Shown in pieces: positions 12,074 through 13,066 of a stretch of DNA of 13,066 nucleotides. Source of the DNA: Dietzia timorensis (GTDB lineage Bacteria > Actinomycetota > Actinomycetes > Mycobacteriales > Mycobacteriaceae); assembly GCF_020742175.1 (NCBI RefSeq), contig NZ_DYXM01000193.1, forward strand, positions 1 through 13,066, written 5' to 3'. How positions within the stretch are numbered: position 1 is the first letter of the stretch; every line of letters begins with the position of its first letter. A program made the translations under genes and the position numbers. The notes beneath the pieces are model-generated. The model searched no databases. It saw only the letters and a list, made by a program, of their open reading frames with translations, and was not told where the DNA came from.

Positions 12074-12226
12074 ATGATCGCAGCGAGAGCAACAGAGGCA
12101 GCGTCCACTGTTACCCGCGTCGTCGGTTTCGGCCGTCGAGCCTCCAAGACCACGCTCGCCGTTTTCATCGACCAGACGATGGGTCGTCTGCTCGACACCG
12201 ACCCCCGTCAGGTGAAGTTCGGCTGA
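12074..12226 (+). CDS. Small protein of unknown function, 50 aa
   Basis: An ATG at 12074 preceded by GAAGGAG (12061-12067) at an ideal 6-base spacing opens a 50-codon ORF ending in TGA at 12224-12226. I do not recognise the protein. It opens MIAARATEAASTVTRVV, continues GFGRRASKTTLAVFIDQTMG and ends DTDPRQVKFG. Residues about 2-18 and 24-40 could form amphipathic helices separated by a basic GFGRR turn; there is no cysteine, signal peptide or clear membrane helix. The evidence for a real gene is context: a spaced promoter upstream, a leader hairpin, a strong RBS, and a terminator starting 14 bases after the stop. The overlapping 84-codon frame starting at 12055 lacks an RBS and runs through the terminator, so it is less likely. 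A regulatory or membrane-surface peptide is possible; this is a guess. Confidence 0.65.
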   Translation: MIAARATEAASTVTRVVGFGRRASKTTLAVFIDQTMGRLLDTDPRQVKFG

Positions 12227-12239
12227 GCGACCAGACACA

Positions 12240-12280
12240 CCGGCCCCTCGCCGCCCACACGGGCGATGAGGGGCCGGTTT
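12240..12280. terminator. Terminator between the small gene and the CNNM/CBS gene
   Basis: CCGGCCCCTC (12240-12249) pairs perfectly with GAGGGGCCGG (12268-12277), and CGCCC/GGGCG (12252-12256 with 12261-12265) pair inside. On the plus strand TTT follows. Lying between convergent genes, it may end transcripts from both sides. Confidence 0.75.
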
Positions 12281-12316
12281 CGGCATTTATCGGTGAGCTG
12301 GTGAGCTAGCGAGCGG

Positions 12317-13066
12317 TTAGCCCGCGCTCGTCGCGTGCGACGGTCCGGCGATATCGCGGAGCACGTCGGCGAGCGAGGTGATGCCCTCGATCTCCCCGGT
12401 CTCCGGATCACATACCGACGCCACGTGCGTCAGGTCGCGGCGCATCCGCTCCATCACCTCGCGCAGCGGGGTATCCGCATCGAAGGCGCCCATGCGGCGG
12501 ATCTCCGTCGCGGGAATGGCCTCGGAGAGGTCGTGCCCCTCTAGCAGGTCCTTCACATGCACGTAGCCGACGAACTCCTCGTCGTGCCCTCGCACCGGCA
12601 GACGAGAGAACCCGGACTCGACGCACGTACGGTGCACCTGCGCGACGGTATCCGTGCCGGGGACGGACACCACCCGCCCGAGCGGGGTCATCGCATCGCG
12701 GGCCACGCGCTGTTGGAACTCGATCGCACCCGTGATCAATGCTGTCTCGTCCTGGTCGAGCGAGCCCTTCTCGTTCGACTCGTGCACGGCCGCGCGGAGC
12801 TGGTCGACCGTGAACGTCGAGCCCGCGTCATCGGTCGGTGTCTCGCGCAGCACGTGTCGCACAAACGCGTTGGCGGAGGTGTTCATCAGCCACACCAGCG
12901 GGCGGAACACGATCGTGATCACCCGCAGCGGCGGGCCGAGCAGCAGCGCCGCGGGTCCCGGCCTTGCGATCGACATGCTCTTGGGCACCATCTCGCCGAA
13001 CACCATGTGCAGGAACGTCACGATGAGCAGCGCGATGACCAACGCAATCGGGTGCAACAGCCCGGA
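12317..13066 (-). CDS. CNNM/CBS-domain membrane protein (HlyC/CorC-like), 5'-truncated by the window
   Basis: The minus-strand frame is open from the right edge to the stop at 12317, giving the last 249 residues; the TTG near 13057 is internal, not a start. The visible part begins inside the CNNM (DUF21) membrane domain: a hydrophobic helix (LVIALLIVTFLHMVF), the conserved GEMVPKSMSIARP loop and a further helix. Then follow a linker helix (TVDQLRAAVHES, EKGSLDQDE) and two CBS motifs (MTPLGRVVSVP to FVGYVHVKDLL; AFDADTPLREVM to IEGITSLADVL). The protein ends 15 or so residues after the second CBS motif and lacks the C-terminal CorC_HlyC domain of the longer family members, like the shorter gene of the usual actinobacterial pair (Rv1841c type). 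Such proteins are linked to Mg2+/Co2+ handling; hemolysin is a legacy name. The longer partner may lie just outside the window. Confidence 0.88.
   Translation of the reverse strand, partial: SGLLHPIALVIALLIVTFLHMVFGEMVPKSMSIARPGPAALLLGPPLRVITIVFRPLVWLMNTSANAFVRHVLRETPTDDAGSTFTVDQLRAAVHESNEKGSLDQDETALITGAIEFQQRVARDAMTPLGRVVSVPGTDTVAQVHRTCVESGFSRLPVRGHDEEFVGYVHVKDLLEGHDLSEAIPATEIRRMGAFDADTPLREVMERMRRDLTHVASVCDPETGEIEGITSLADVLRDIAGPSHATSAG

Noticed and set aside
1..13066. Mobile elements, CRISPR arrays, rRNA or tRNA genes
   Set aside because: No transposase or integrase motifs, no regularly spaced repeats, and no RNA-gene signatures were found on either strand; the only large repeat is the TSUP gene duplication.

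Overview
The window is high-GC DNA (roughly 60-65% by eye) with actinobacterial gene style: GTG and TTG starts, short gaps, secreted proteins with AxA signal cleavage sites, and a paired DUF6230/DUF6114 locus. HtpG, the CAP protein and the Hip1/CaeA-like hydrolase point to Actinomycetota, most likely a Mycobacteriales (Corynebacterium/Dietzia-like) chromosome. No phage, transposon, rRNA, tRNA or CRISPR is visible. The genus is inference.

Layout, left to right: the 3' end of htpG with a strong terminator; a secreted serine hydrolase of the tripeptidyl-aminopeptidase type; a DUF4442 hotdog protein, apparently leaderless; an SdpI-family membrane protein on the minus strand; a DUF4395 membrane protein with two CxxC pairs; aspartate ammonia-lyase (aspA); an overlapping DUF6230-DUF6114 envelope pair; a secreted CAP-domain protein; a BCCT osmolyte transporter behind a long, highly structured leader; two tandem TSUP (TauE/SafE) exporters, 66% identical; a 50-codon gene of unknown function with its own promoter, RBS and terminator; and the 5'-truncated end of a CNNM/CBS (HlyC/CorC-like) protein on the minus strand.

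The strongest unexplained signal is regulatory. One palindrome, core TAGACAGATCTGTCTA, occurs three times: before the DUF4395 gene (3300-3315), before TSUP1 (9546-9571, a perfect 26-bp palindrome) and before TSUP2 (10810-10827, two central mismatches). Each copy sits between a TTG-type -35 and a TA-type -10, where a bound repressor would block RNA polymerase. Because TSUP proteins export sulfite-like or organosulfur anions and DUF4395 is associated with sulfurtransferase/thioredoxin genes, the three genes look like one local regulon, probably for sulfur-compound stress, under a TetR-like repressor encoded elsewhere.

TSUP1 has a second control layer. Downstream of the operator lies a 29-codon leader ORF with an ideal RBS. 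Its first codons form one arm of a terminator hairpin, and a competing antiterminator hairpin encloses the T-tract. TSUP2 lacks this and may be leaderless. The BCCT gene has a separate ~210-nt leader with mutually exclusive stems that look like a riboswitch-type element. All functional links are inferred from sequence; no searches or folding programs were run.
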